Assembly (NCBI GenBank): GCA_013398275.1
Contig: VZSE01002064.1
Span: forward strand, 507,755 to 571,754
Source of the DNA: Promerops cafer
Lineage: Eukaryota; Chordata; Aves; Passeriformes; Nectariniidae
Length of the DNA stretch: 64,000 nucleotides
Direction of reading: 5' to 3'
The number at the start of each line of letters is the position of its first letter. Position 1 is the first letter of the stretch. The position numbers and the translations under genes are program-made. The notes below the pieces were generated by a model. It was given only the letters and a program-made list of their open reading frames with translations, did no database searches and was not told the origin of the DNA. Below, one piece after another: positions 49,425-60,545 of this stretch.

Positions 49425-49800
49425 GCGATGTTTGAAAAACATCTAGCATTGTTCCCATCTTTAAAAGGATTCAAGAATAATTCCAGGTATCACAGGCTTG
49501 CAAACTTCTCTTCAGTATTGTAAGTACAGATGCAGTATAATTAAGGAGAAAGTAATGAAACGCTTGGATAAATATATGCTGATATGATCAAACCGGCCTA
49601 GCTGCCACAAGGGTAAATCACAAATTCTTGACCAGCTAAATTCTTTGAGTCAACAGTACAGTGTATAAAGGGCATCTTGAGGAGGTAATTTACTTTGCTT
49701 TTTCAAAAGGATTTCTGACAAAATCTCTCAGAAGAAATTAGGAAGAAAAATAAAGCAGCCAAGAGGTAAGGCCAAAATTCTCAGAAGGCTTAAAAGTAAG
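49425..49800 (+). mobile_element. Ancient CR1/L3-like LINE fragment (reverse-transcriptase region)
   Basis: Diverged plus-strand match to the RT-coding part of old CR1/L3-type LINEs: AAAACATCTAGCATTGTTCC, ATCTTTAAAAGGATTCAAGA, TATCACAGGCTTGCAAACTT, GTAATGAAACGCTTGGATAA, GCTGCCACAAGGGTAAATCA. Near 49,700-49,740 it has TTTCAAAAGGATTTCTGACA, corresponding to the DFQKAFDKV motif of the RT. The frame is broken in several places. The right edge is approximate. Confidence 0.65.
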
Positions 49801-49830
49801 TAAGCAAGCCAAAATAAGCAGTAGTTTCTA

Positions 49831-49863
49831 TTTTAAACTATTTTAAACTATTTTAAACTACTT
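49831..49863. repeat. 10-bp tandem array, three exact copies
   Basis: TTTTAAACTA repeated three times at 49,831-49,860, followed by a degenerate CTTTAATAAA unit. Confidence 0.9.
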
Positions 49864-51441
49864 TAATAAATAGTTTCTTCACAGATTAGGGAGGAATTCT
49901 TATCACGCAATACGAAACACTTAAGGAAAAAGAAGGTTTTATACTTTTACCAACTAGCTAATAATTTACCTTGTTTCAATAATTATGCTACCCAGAGTGG
50001 TGTTTTCCAGGAAATCTCTCATGACTGGCTTTTCATCACAGTTCACCAGGGCTACTGATGTATTTTAGGTACCATTTAATTTTAATCACACTTTTCTAGT
50101 ATCACAGCTTCAAAGCATTGAATTAACATTGCTGCAGTCCAGTCCTTCTGACTTTGGTGCTTTGTTTTTTTCAGTGTCCCTTGATGCAGTGAAGTATTTG
50201 TCTGAGCATTCAGTAAATTAGATCAGAAAACCAATCTGGATCAAAATAATCCCATATCCCCTCCAGCAAGGAGTTAGAGATTGTCCAGGTTGCTTTGTTG
50301 ATCCAGTGCACTGTGTAGTCACGTAAGTACATCTGGTGATGTAAGAGAGGGAATAGAGCAAGGGCAGGAATAGTGGCTGCAGGAGATTCCCTCTTTTGAT
50401 GACAACACCTGTTTATTCTTCCTTCACGTTGTTTTTGAAGCTGTTTCTAACAGCTTCAGGGAGTGAAACAGGTAGCTTTGGCAGTAGAACAGAGAGTGAA
50501 GTCAATTATATTCAGTTCAAACTTGAACTCCAGTAGTTGCTAGCTCAGACAGAAATGCAAATGGCAAGACATTTATGATAAATGCAATGGTGAGAGGTAC
50601 CCTAAAAGGTCTGTAATAAAAATATGATATATCTTTAAGCTATATATTGATTTTCACCCGACAGCTATGCTGGGATCAATTTCACTTTACTGAACCAACA
50701 GTCAAACTGGTAATCACTAAGAAAAAGTATTAAAATTCTTTTGAGCTGGAAGAGACTTGTCTGCATTGTTATGAGAAATACTTAAAAATGTAACTTCACA
50801 GGATGCTTGAAGATTTACAAAACAAAATATAAGCATGCATGATGTCCTGTATTAAATATGCTTACTAATATAGTGTTTCACATATATTAAACAAATTGAT
50901 CTTTTGTATTTTTTTTTCAATGTTTAGTAGGAATAGAGTCAGAAAAAGCTGATTAATTATGTTAAATGTTAGGCTGAGAGTTTCCTGCCATACAGAAGTC
51001 TTAACAAAGCAGTACAATTTCACCATTAAACAAATAGCTGAATAAATAGCTTTATGTTTTACCAAAATTAATGTAGAAAGATATAACAGAATTAATGAGA
51101 AAGATACAGCAGGAAATTCCTTGGTTCCTTGGTATCTTGATTACACCTGAATATTTTGACCAAAGATTGTTGGTAATGCATATTGGAGAGGAGTTATTTC
51201 TGAGTTTTTCACTGTTCAGGTACTTGTAGCAGATGATTGACAGCCAAAATATTATGAGCAGTATGGGCACAGTACCATTTCTGGCTACCTTACAGGAAGA
51301 TAAACAGCACATCATCTTGTTTCAGCTGGGTGTACTTGGACAAGAATGGCATGCAGAGCAGGATTTTAGCATGCATGGAAGGAGCCAAAGTTAGAGTTAA
51401 TAGATTGATGTGGCTGGATAGGACAGTTTCTTCAGAGCAGT

Positions 51442-51479
51442 GGATTTATAAAAAATCTCTGGATTTATAAAAAATCTCT
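51442..51479. repeat. 19-bp exact tandem duplication
   Basis: GGATTTATAAAAAATCTCT occurs twice head to tail without mismatch, suggesting a recent slippage event or an assembly error. Confidence 0.9.
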
Positions 51480-51639
51480 AGCTACATCTACAATCCATGA
51501 ATCTTCTACTTAAATTTAGTAAAACTTGAGTTTGTGAACTCTCCGAGTGCAAGGTAGGAGTGTTTTTTGTTGAAAGATCAGAGAGGTGCTAGTTCCTCAG
51601 AATACAATATGCTCCCTAAACAATGTGTCCTACCATTTA

Positions 51640-52130
51640 TTCACATCGATCTTTAGAGAAACAGATTTCTTCAGGTCGCATGCTGCAAAGAGTCATTGGG
51701 AACGCAAAAAAGGAAGCAGCACAATCTCTTAAACATGTCTTATTTAACAGTATTATTAATAATCTGCAAGAGAGGAGTGTTAAAAAGAAGATAGCAAGTT
51801 TCATAGATGATGCTAAATTAGAAGGTGTTGCAAATATTAGTGAAAGCAGATGAAAGACAAGAGCAAAAGGAGGTTGCAAATTCAGGAAGGAAATAAGTAA
51901 ACCAAGGAAAGTTTGCTTAGAAAATTCAATTATTTGAAATAAAAAACTTGAAATAAAAAATTATATTAATTATATGGGGAAAATAATATGAAAAAAGTTC
52001 AGCATTAGAAATATGGAAAGTAGTAAAAATAAAGAAGCTACAAGGACAATAATTGAACAGCAAATAGTATATGATTGTGAATTGGAACATGGAATAAAAC
52101 CAAGCAACGTTATTTTGCAGGCAAACACCC
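51640..52130 (+). mobile_element. Ancient CR1/L3-like LINE fragment with RT active-site motif
   Basis: A 76-codon open frame (51,623-51,853) carries LFNSIINNL (from 51,740), and eleven residues later FIDDAKLEG (51,800-51,826). These match the LFNIFINDL and FADDTKLGG motifs of CR1-type reverse transcriptase at the expected spacing. The two catalytic aspartates are still encoded. The following sequence (GGGGAAAATAATATG, GGACAATAATTGAACAGCAA) weakly matches downstream LINE sequence, but the frame is lost. Non-functional fragment; the ends are approximate. Confidence 0.7.
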
Positions 52131-55100
52131 TTCTCAAGCTCCCTGATCTGCAGAGCATGTAAATAAACTGTATCATCTTTCAGAACAGCGCATCTTGTTC
52201 TCTCAAGTTTATCTCACCAATTTTGTAAGCTGGTTGCAAGAGAGGATGTATCACCACAATGAAGCATTTTTATCATGCACAAAATTAATGGATGATGTGA
52301 GCTACGTTGCTATAAGCAGAAGAACCATAACCCTCCACTATCTTTGAGGCCAGAGGTAGGTGCAGTACAGCTGTTCATGGCAGAGGGAAAGGCTGTGTCC
52401 CATTTCCATAGTTTCAAGTCGTTCTCTGCAGGCTGGGTCATACGGTGGGGCATTCTGCCAACCAAAGAGCTGCAAAGCACATTTTTTGCACTCACATTTT
52501 CAGGTCCTGCACAGCACTGCAATTTCTCTTCATCATCAGAGGAGCAGGAAAGAAACTGCAGTGCTTCACTAAGTCAAGACTGAACAAATGAGTTGCTGGT
52601 GCAATGGTGGAGAACAAGAGAGCAGGTAGAACACTGTAATAATAACACTGTTAAGTGTTATAATTGTTTGCTCTAAGTATATCAGAGCTTGCTTTTCTCT
52701 GTAAGGAAGAGTCAAGATCAAGACAGGTTTTGATATTGGAAGGGTTGGCTTGTGGAAGAGGGTAAAAGAACTAGACATATGTTCATTAATATGAGTATGT
52801 CTGCAGGGCACCTTAGGGGCTGGACCATGGAGCTCAATAAGGCTGCTGTGACTCTTGATGTGTCTTAGTGCTTTTCATGGTCAAACACAGGACACTTGTA
52901 GCATTCCCTATGGACTTAGAAAGGCTTCTGGAGCTCACACAGCCTCCAAATCCATCTGCCTTTGTATTTCACAACATTGGGACCTTCCTATGAAGAGTCA
53001 CATGGCTGACTTGTCATTGGCCGTGTTATGGCACTGCAAGGCAGCTGATTTTTGGCCATGTGTGATCCAGTCAGAAGCATGCTCCAAATTGCTCGGGCAC
53101 GATCTAAGTTTGCAGTGTGCAGCACACCCCAAATCTATTTCACTTGCAGTTTTCCAGTATGCAATAAACACACCATTCACACCCAAGCAGTGTGGGCCTG
53201 GGACAACCGTGGGCCTTAAGAAATGGGCTTTAAACACACACTCCACAAAAACAGAGACAAAGCCTATATAACATGCCTAATAACTAACTGAAGAGAACTT
53301 AATGAGCATTCCCTAACAAAACAGATCCTGTACAATAAAATAGAAACTGGCATGTGTACAGTCCTGTGCAGTTTAACATGAGCAACGGTAAATGAGAAGA
53401 CAATGTTAGGATGTTACTAAGTGCTAACTCTTAAGAGACCCTGGATATGCATCCTGCATTCCAAAGCATGCTGAATGTACTGGAAATCTCCACTGCTATT
53501 GTCACTAGACTATTCTGCATTTGCTTGTCACTTTGTTGAGCCAAACATGGAAAGTTTGCACAGCTATCATCTTCCAAGGGTGCTGCCAGGTTTGAATAGC
53601 TTTATTTTATGCCATGATCACATTAATCCTTTTTGGCTGCAGGTATCTCAGGAAATGGTGGTTCAGTTTGTCTCCTTAGGCACTGGGTGTTCTTCATGCC
53701 TTCTTCAGAATTGCACTTGACATTTCAATATCCTAAACTTAGTATATGTGATATGTCGTGTTGATTTCCACACTTGAGTTAGGCATCAGGAAGAGTTCAA
53801 TGTTCCTGCCCCAAAGAGAGAAAATATTTCAAAGGACTGAGGCTTAAAAAAAATGTTGAAAGCAGGAGACCTGAGACAAAAGAAATAATCTAAAAAATAG
53901 TACAATATGAATATTTTGTAAAAGATACACATATGCAGTGCATTATTGATAAGCTTGGCAGAAAGACTTCAGTCCTATGACAAAAAAAAAAGTTCTAAAA
54001 GAGCACAAAACTGTTAACAGCTGGGCAGCTGTTAGGGAAAAACCTTATCCTAGTTCTAAACAATAAGCTGCAAAGAAGCAAGGATTCTAATATATTCTCA
54101 GCTGGGACACTGAGTATGAACATGGAATAAGTAGCAGTGAAATGTTTTCTCGGGATAAGATCCTGTTTCATCTCTGAGCCCTAAACTGAACCAGTGTTAG
54201 TACAAATATGGCAAGCGGATGTATCTATTTTTGTCAGTCTTTCTCCAGATAGGCTAAGTTAAACCTAAGACTAATTCAGTTACTCTGAGATTGTCTGGCA
54301 GAAGTAGAAAGTACAGTCTTACTGATCTCAGACCATTTCCATTGGCACTTGCTTTGGTATTTCTTACCTAGTTTAAAAGTCTTAAATCATATAGCATGGT
54401 CTCTAATGTCAGAATTCATCTTCCTATACAGCATTAATGCCTTTTAATATTTATACTAATAACTAAGTGCCTATTAAAGTCTACCAGAATTATTACATAC
54501 CCCCCAGTTTTCCTTTTTTATTTTTGTTCTTTGGAGTGGGAGTCATCTTTGTTCTTTCTCTTCTCTTTTTTTATTTTTTTTGGGTACAGCTCCTAGCACA
54601 ATGGGACCCTGATCTGAGACTGATTTTCTTAAAATGCTAGAGGAGATATATTGGGAGTAAAAGTTTCAAAATAGATCTATGACATCTGAACTTCTGTGCT
54701 TCACTGCATGACGCCCATCTTAAAGACAGGGTCAGATTCAGGAGCAAAATAGTTGGAAAGATAAAGTAAGGGCTCTGTGAGACTTTAGTCAAACATAAGA
54801 TCCTGCATCCATAGTCCTGCAGCCTCTGAGACTGACCTGTAATGTTGTGAAATTGTGAAGCTCATGCCAGCCTTAATTTGTGTATTGAGCAAACACAAGG
54901 GCAGAAGGTTACAGCTGCTTCCAAAAGAAAATAAAAAAATTTAATACTAAAAATATGGAAGCATCATGTGAGGCTTTGGTAATTGTTTTAGTAATAATTT
55001 GATTGACTGAGATTCTGTATCTTGTACTCAATAACATTTCAATCAAAAAGAGTAAATTCCAAAATATTTGAATCAGTCAGATAATATAAACTGAAAGAGT

Positions 55101-56338
55101 GACTATGTGAGACTAAGAAATAATTAACAAGAAATAGAGTTTTCCATTACTAGCATAGTTGTTAAATTTCATTCTTGATTGTAGAGGGAATTTTAAAGAA
55201 ACCTTTATTACAGAACAGGGAAGTATTATGGAGTCACATAAAGAGTACTTGCTGATAAGCAATCCTTTGAATCCTTGAAAATCTCTTTAATAATTATACC
55301 AACTGCCACTTCCAACCACAAAGCAAAGCTTAACTGGCACAGTGACTTGAGAAATGCAGCAGTTGTCTAGAGAGGCTAAACCACATATTATTCTGCACTT
55401 ATTTTAATTAAAATATACATGCATATACACTTTGAAAATGCATGTACTTTCATAAATATAAACAATAAGAACAAAAAGACCTCAGCAAACAATACTGTTG
55501 ATGATTTATGATTCCATAATCCCCTTTATAGCCCCCTAATAGGCATTACATGTAGCAAAAACAAAAAAGGAAATTTTCTGTTTTAACCAGGCCTCTTAAT
55601 CCTGAGAAATATTTAATCTTTTGGAAATGTCTCCGTGGCGCATTGCTGATGGCATGCAATAAAGGTAGTTGACCTGTCCCCTGTGGAGCAAACCCTAGGC
55701 AATCTGCCTAATCTCATCCTGGGAAACACACCCAGTATCACTGCATCTGATGAAATCACATGGGTGTTTTTTCAGATGCCTTGCAAATGCATACACAGAA
55801 ATTATTAAAACAAGCTTTGTTCAGTTCACAATTCAGCCTTTTTGAAGCATCTCCCATGCCCTTGAAGAACAAAGCAGACAGCTGTATTTAAATTTTGTTT
55901 TTAAGATTGTCTGCAAAATTACTCTCATCCCCTTGAGAGGAAATAACTCAATCCCCACAATGCTGGGTACAGTTAAAATCTAAAATAAACACATAAGAAA
56001 GCCCCGTATTTAAGACACTGTCTTTTCCCATTATTAAGTGTCTTCAGATAAAATACAATTTTGCTAAATTTTAAATACTCAACTCGAAGTTTTCTGTGGC
56101 AGGTGTCTGCCTCAGGCTGAAATGAATGTAGTACTTTACTTGTTTCGGAAAGCTTAAGCAAGCAAGTCCATGCCTCACAATAGATTTCACAGGAAAATAT
56201 TTTTGCTCCTATGAGAAATGTTTACAATTACCAAGGAAACTGTATTATCTTTATGTTCTGGAGCAGTGGCCTAAAGCTTGGCATGAGCTACCCTGTGAAA
56301 ATCTGCCTACATTTGGCTTGCATTTATAACCTCCTTGG

Positions 56339-56372
56339 AAAAAAAAAAAAAAAAGAAGAAAAAAAGAAAAAG
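56339..56372. repeat. A-rich low-complexity tract
   Basis: Sixteen consecutive A (56,339-56,354), then A/G-rich sequence. No retrocopy is recognisable upstream. Confidence 0.85.
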
Positions 56373-59300
56373 CCTCCATGTTTTTAGCCACTAGGTTTTA
56401 GCAGTTACCTTCTCCAAAGCTTCATCTTGGCTGGATCTGCTCCTTGCCTGGACTGAAGGGGCCAAGTGGGGCTTTGTGCAATTCCTCCTCTCTTTGACAA
56501 GTATTGTGGTTTGGAGAACAGAGCTTGTAGCAGGAGATTATCTCTCTTTTAGTGTCAAAGAGCCCCTGCTGATGCCACAGCAATAAAAGGAAAACTGCCT
56601 AAGTGGAGCATTAGGAGCTGGGCCTGAGTGTTACAAGGATGGGGAAAGCAATGGAGCACAGGGCAATAAAGAGTAACTGAAATTATTAGGGAGAAGAAAT
56701 TAAAGCAGAGAAAATTAGAGTTAAAATACAAAGTTAATAGAAAGGAGTGGAAACAGCCTGGATCTCAGAAAGAAATTATTTGGCTGGGAAGGCTACCAAG
56801 GAATCTATGACTGTGATATGGATGTACAGGAAACAGCACCCGTGGAGAATTTCTGTTTAGAAAATGATCGACAGGTATTGCCTTTGTCTGCCCCTAGAAC
56901 TACTGTTTTGTTCTGGCCAGGTAATAATTCTGTAGGCCAGATAGCATGCATGTCTCACCCTGCCTCTTGTGGCTGATTCACAGAAGAGGGACAGTTTTTC
57001 TCAACTCAAGTATTTCTCTAGGTCACATGTCAGAGGTCTGTGCTGCACCCACCAACACAAACCGGTTGAGAGTGTGTATGTATGATGTAACGTCTGTTTA
57101 GAATTTTTGCTTTTAAAAGCTAGGCAGTTGAACTAATGTTTCCAAACATAGTCCTGTTGTTCTCTGGGTTTTTTTGAATAAAATATAGCTATTTCCTTGA
57201 AAATTCATAATGGCAAGATTTTACTGAAACATGGCATGAATCAGTCATTCTTAGAATACCTTCAAGAGTGTACATTGTACTTTGTGTTTCTGTCACCCCA
57301 TGCCTCTAAAGAGGAAAAGTCTAAATCAGAATGTCCAAGTAATGAAAGTATCTGAGACATATTTAAGCTCATGATGTTAAAAGACAGGGTTGTATGTATA
57401 AGCTCAAAATGCAGCTGCATGGAAAAGTTCAGTGATGAGAAATTTGCAAGGTCAAAGGACAACAATCCACTAAATTATTTTCTGGTCATTTCAGCTGTGT
57501 TGCCCAATTTACTAGAGCTCTGGAGGCAGGAACTGACCCCTTCCCACACACTGTGGGGTGCTCTGTATTTAAAAACTGATTGTGTTAATAAGCATTTAGG
57601 AGTTTCCTTTGCCTTCGTACAGTAGAACTGTGTTATTATGCAACCTTTATACTATTCTTTTTTCTTACTATTTTCCATTTCTTTCCTGCTGTCATTTTTA
57701 ATAGAGCTGATATTTACTTCTACATCAAATTACAAATGAAGTTTTGTTATGAAATAGAAAAGAGTATTTTGACTGTAGTTCTGCTAAGTATCCAGTGCTT
57801 TGTCACGGTAAATGCTCCCTACAGATATCATGTCTTATGATCACTCTTACTTAGAGTTAAGGAAAAACTCAAAATACCCAAGTGATAAAGTGTATTGCAA
57901 GATTGGTGGAACATACTGAAACTCCATTCTAGCGAGGAACATTGAGTCATTGCCACGATTGAGGGAAATGAGATGACTTACTCATAAATCCCTAGCAATC
58001 ATCATACCACAGCTAATAAATAACCATTTGTTTACAAATAGGCTGTAACATCCTCTGGTGGCTGAGGCCCATGAAAATGGATCATATTTACCTTCTTCTG
58101 AACCCTTCCATTAAAGTTTCTAAAAGGTTTTCCTTTGATGATCTTATGTCTATAAAAACGGAATCCCCCTTAATCTCTTTGGATTTTTTATTATGTACAG
58201 CTTTTCTCAGCCCATGCAAAAATCTTGAAATATCACTATGAGAATTTTTTAAAGATAATTTAATTGTAAGTCATTTTAAGTGATATACTGCAGCTGCGAT
58301 GCCTTTAGCCTTGAATTGTACTTAATGGGTTAATTATCTTTTGCGTTTACAATTAATATTTTTTCCAAAAATATTAGGCCTATCAGGCACCTGAACAGTT
58401 TCCAAGATAATAAACAATGTTGAGTGCATCCTGGTTATTACAAACATTAAACAGTGAGAAGGAAAATCAAAATTTGATTACTAATGAGCACCTGAATATT
58501 ATGACAAAGCTGTTTTCTCCAAATTAAGTATTTCACAAGAATTTTTAAAAACTTCTCTCACCTTTGAACTGTTTTGTTTTGCAACCCCTATTTTTCAGTG
58601 CAGAGAAAAAGTTTATTGATGTAGAATTCCTTCTGAAGAAGAACAGGGATTTCACTCATCAAACCATCACCATCAGTCATAAAGGCTGTTCATACATCAG
58701 ACTCCTTTCAGTTGCCTCCTGAAAACAAAACATATTTAGACAAGTATTAGCGAAATAGCAAGGAGCTCTATTTTCACCAGTAGAGATAACTTGGTTGCTA
58801 TGCCAAAAAGTCAAGTTTTCATTTTTGAAAAAGAGATTACTCCAGAGAATTTTTTTCCCCACAACTCTTAAAATATACACCAGCACTAAATAAGCAATCA
58901 TGGATTCACTTGAAGACTTGAGCTGTGAAATTGCATCTCAAGCAATTAAGAATTCTTTGTACTATGACAAGGAATACATACTAAACTTGTTACCCAGAAC
59001 AGGCCAAATGAGATCTTCCAATATAATAGGAACTTTTTATCTTTTTAGTGAAATCAATACCTGTAATTTTAACTTTCCAGATTTTCTGAATTTCCACTTG
59101 AGAGCATCTACAGCCAATACAGTCCTACATCCTTGCAATTTATATCTCTTCTTTCTGCTACTCTTGAATCATGAACTTGTTCTCTAGCCAGTCGTCTGCA
59201 TCCATTTCATTTAAACTTAGTCTTAGCTTTCTGCTTAGTCTTTTGCTACTTTTAACACTTGTCCATAATCAGCTACACCAATTAGCTAATTTCTGTTCAG

Positions 59301-59450
59301 ATTAATTTCTTTTTCCAACATTTTAGAATTGTTTCATCAATCAAGATTTTATTCTGGGTTGTTTTGAGTTTTTTTTTCCTCCCCTGGAGACTGTTTTCAA
59401 TTGGCCTTTGTGTTTGAAGGGAACTTTTCCACTTCCATTAATAAACACCA

Positions 59451-59504
59451 TTTATTTTATTTTATTTTATTTTATTTTATTTTATTTTATTTTATTTTAT
59501 TTTA
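59451..59504. repeat. (TTTTA)n microsatellite, about 11 units
   Basis: About 54 bp of uninterrupted pentanucleotide repeat TTTAT/TTTTA. Length and purity suggest it is polymorphic. Confidence 0.97.
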
Positions 59505-60439
59505 ATTATGATCTTTTTTCCCAGTACCTTAGCATTTCTTGCTTGTAAATGCTTTTCTAGTTCATCCTGAAACATGGCAAATGACAAGCAGGGATGTTTC
59601 AGTTTACCATCTACCCACTATTCCATGTCACTTATGGGGGGGGTAATTGCATCCATATGATATGGAAGTACATGCTTTATATATATTTGTGCTTTATATA
59701 AAGATACATACCCATATGTTTAAATGCATAAATACAGAAGATGGTTTGAGTGGATGTTTTAATGAAATGTAGAGATTTTTTAAAAATATTTTCTTGTCCT
59801 CTTTGTTTTTGTAAATTGTAGTTACTTGAACCATATTGTTTCCTAAACAGAGAATAAGAAAGTTCTCACTCTGAATGGCATTTGTGAAGTTAGTTTCTTC
59901 AGAAAGAATGGCCCAAAGGCACTATTATCTGCTTGTACCTATTTAATCCTCCAATCCCTCTGAATCACATCCCAGAACACAGGTTTTTTTAGTAGGAGGC
60001 AAATCTTAAATAAGAGCTCTTTAAATAGATTGTTGTGCTGCTGTGACAGGTAGAAAAAAGTAAATGAGCTATTAGATGTCACAGAACTGTAGAATCACCA
60101 GATTGTTTAGAGCTTCAATCTGACTGATAGCACAGCACTGCAAGATGCAGCTGTAGAAATCAAAATGCACATCTGAACAACGCTGAGTCATTACTCATGT
60201 TTGAGAATGTAATGTCTGCTGATTTGCATTTGCTTTGCTGTACCTTATTCTGGAATTTTAAAATGGCTTTTAAATTCTTAGAGTATTAGACCTTTATATG
60301 GGTAAAGAGAAAAACAGTTACAGCAAAAAATATTTTTACACTGTAGATAAAATTTGTTATTTTTGGCATAAATTAATGACAGTGTGGTGGTAATTAAAAG
60401 GAAACTCCAGTATCAACTAGTTATTGAATATTTATTTGA

Positions 60440-60545
60440 CAGTTTTGTCTACTTATTTTCCTTTGAAGTGTGTTTGACACTGGACACTGTCAGGGTACTG
60501 GAGTAGGAGACCTACTGGTCTTAGATAAGATATCAACTCTTAGTT
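60440..60545 (+). mobile_element. Ancient CR1/L3-like LINE 3' end (short)
   Basis: ACTGGAGTAGGAGACCTACT and GGTCTTAGATAAGATATCAA, ending AACTCTTAG, follow the pattern of the 3' end of old CR1/L3 elements, which read roughly ACTGG-CTAGATGGACC, then TTGGTCTGA-CCAGTAT, then a CTTATG tail. Short and diverged; the left edge is uncertain. Confidence 0.5.

Larger units (their letters stand above)
49801..51639. other. Sequence between two old LINE fragments, unassigned
   Basis: Contains a short tandem array (unit TTTTAAACTA, three exact copies at 49,831-49,860) and a 19-bp tandem duplication (51,442-51,479). In an intact element the flanking RT motifs would lie only a few hundred bases apart, so some of this may be a later insertion, or the fragments may be independent. 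Confidence 0.4.
52131..60439. other. Long non-coding stretch, no gene recognised
   Basis: Contains a GC-richer segment (52,330-53,270) with open frames of 70-138 codons on both strands but no homology I can name. An A-rich tract lies at 56,339-56,372, a TTTTA microsatellite at 59,451-59,504 and a run of eight G at 59,636-59,643. A weak CR1-like stretch (GTAGAATCACCAGATTGTTT, 60,089-60,110) is too short to call. Parts at 55,620-55,970 and 58,290-58,540 look like candidate conserved non-coding elements. Confidence 0.5.

Noticed and set aside
52855..53271. 138-codon frame, with an overlapping 82-codon frame on the other strand
   Set aside because: Open on both strands, no recognisable family, no splice or promoter evidence. 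Possibly an unrecognised repeat.
60078..60150. Minus-strand CR1 tail
   Set aside because: Only GTAGAATCACCAGATTG resembles a CR1 end, and the following sequence does not match. Too short to call.
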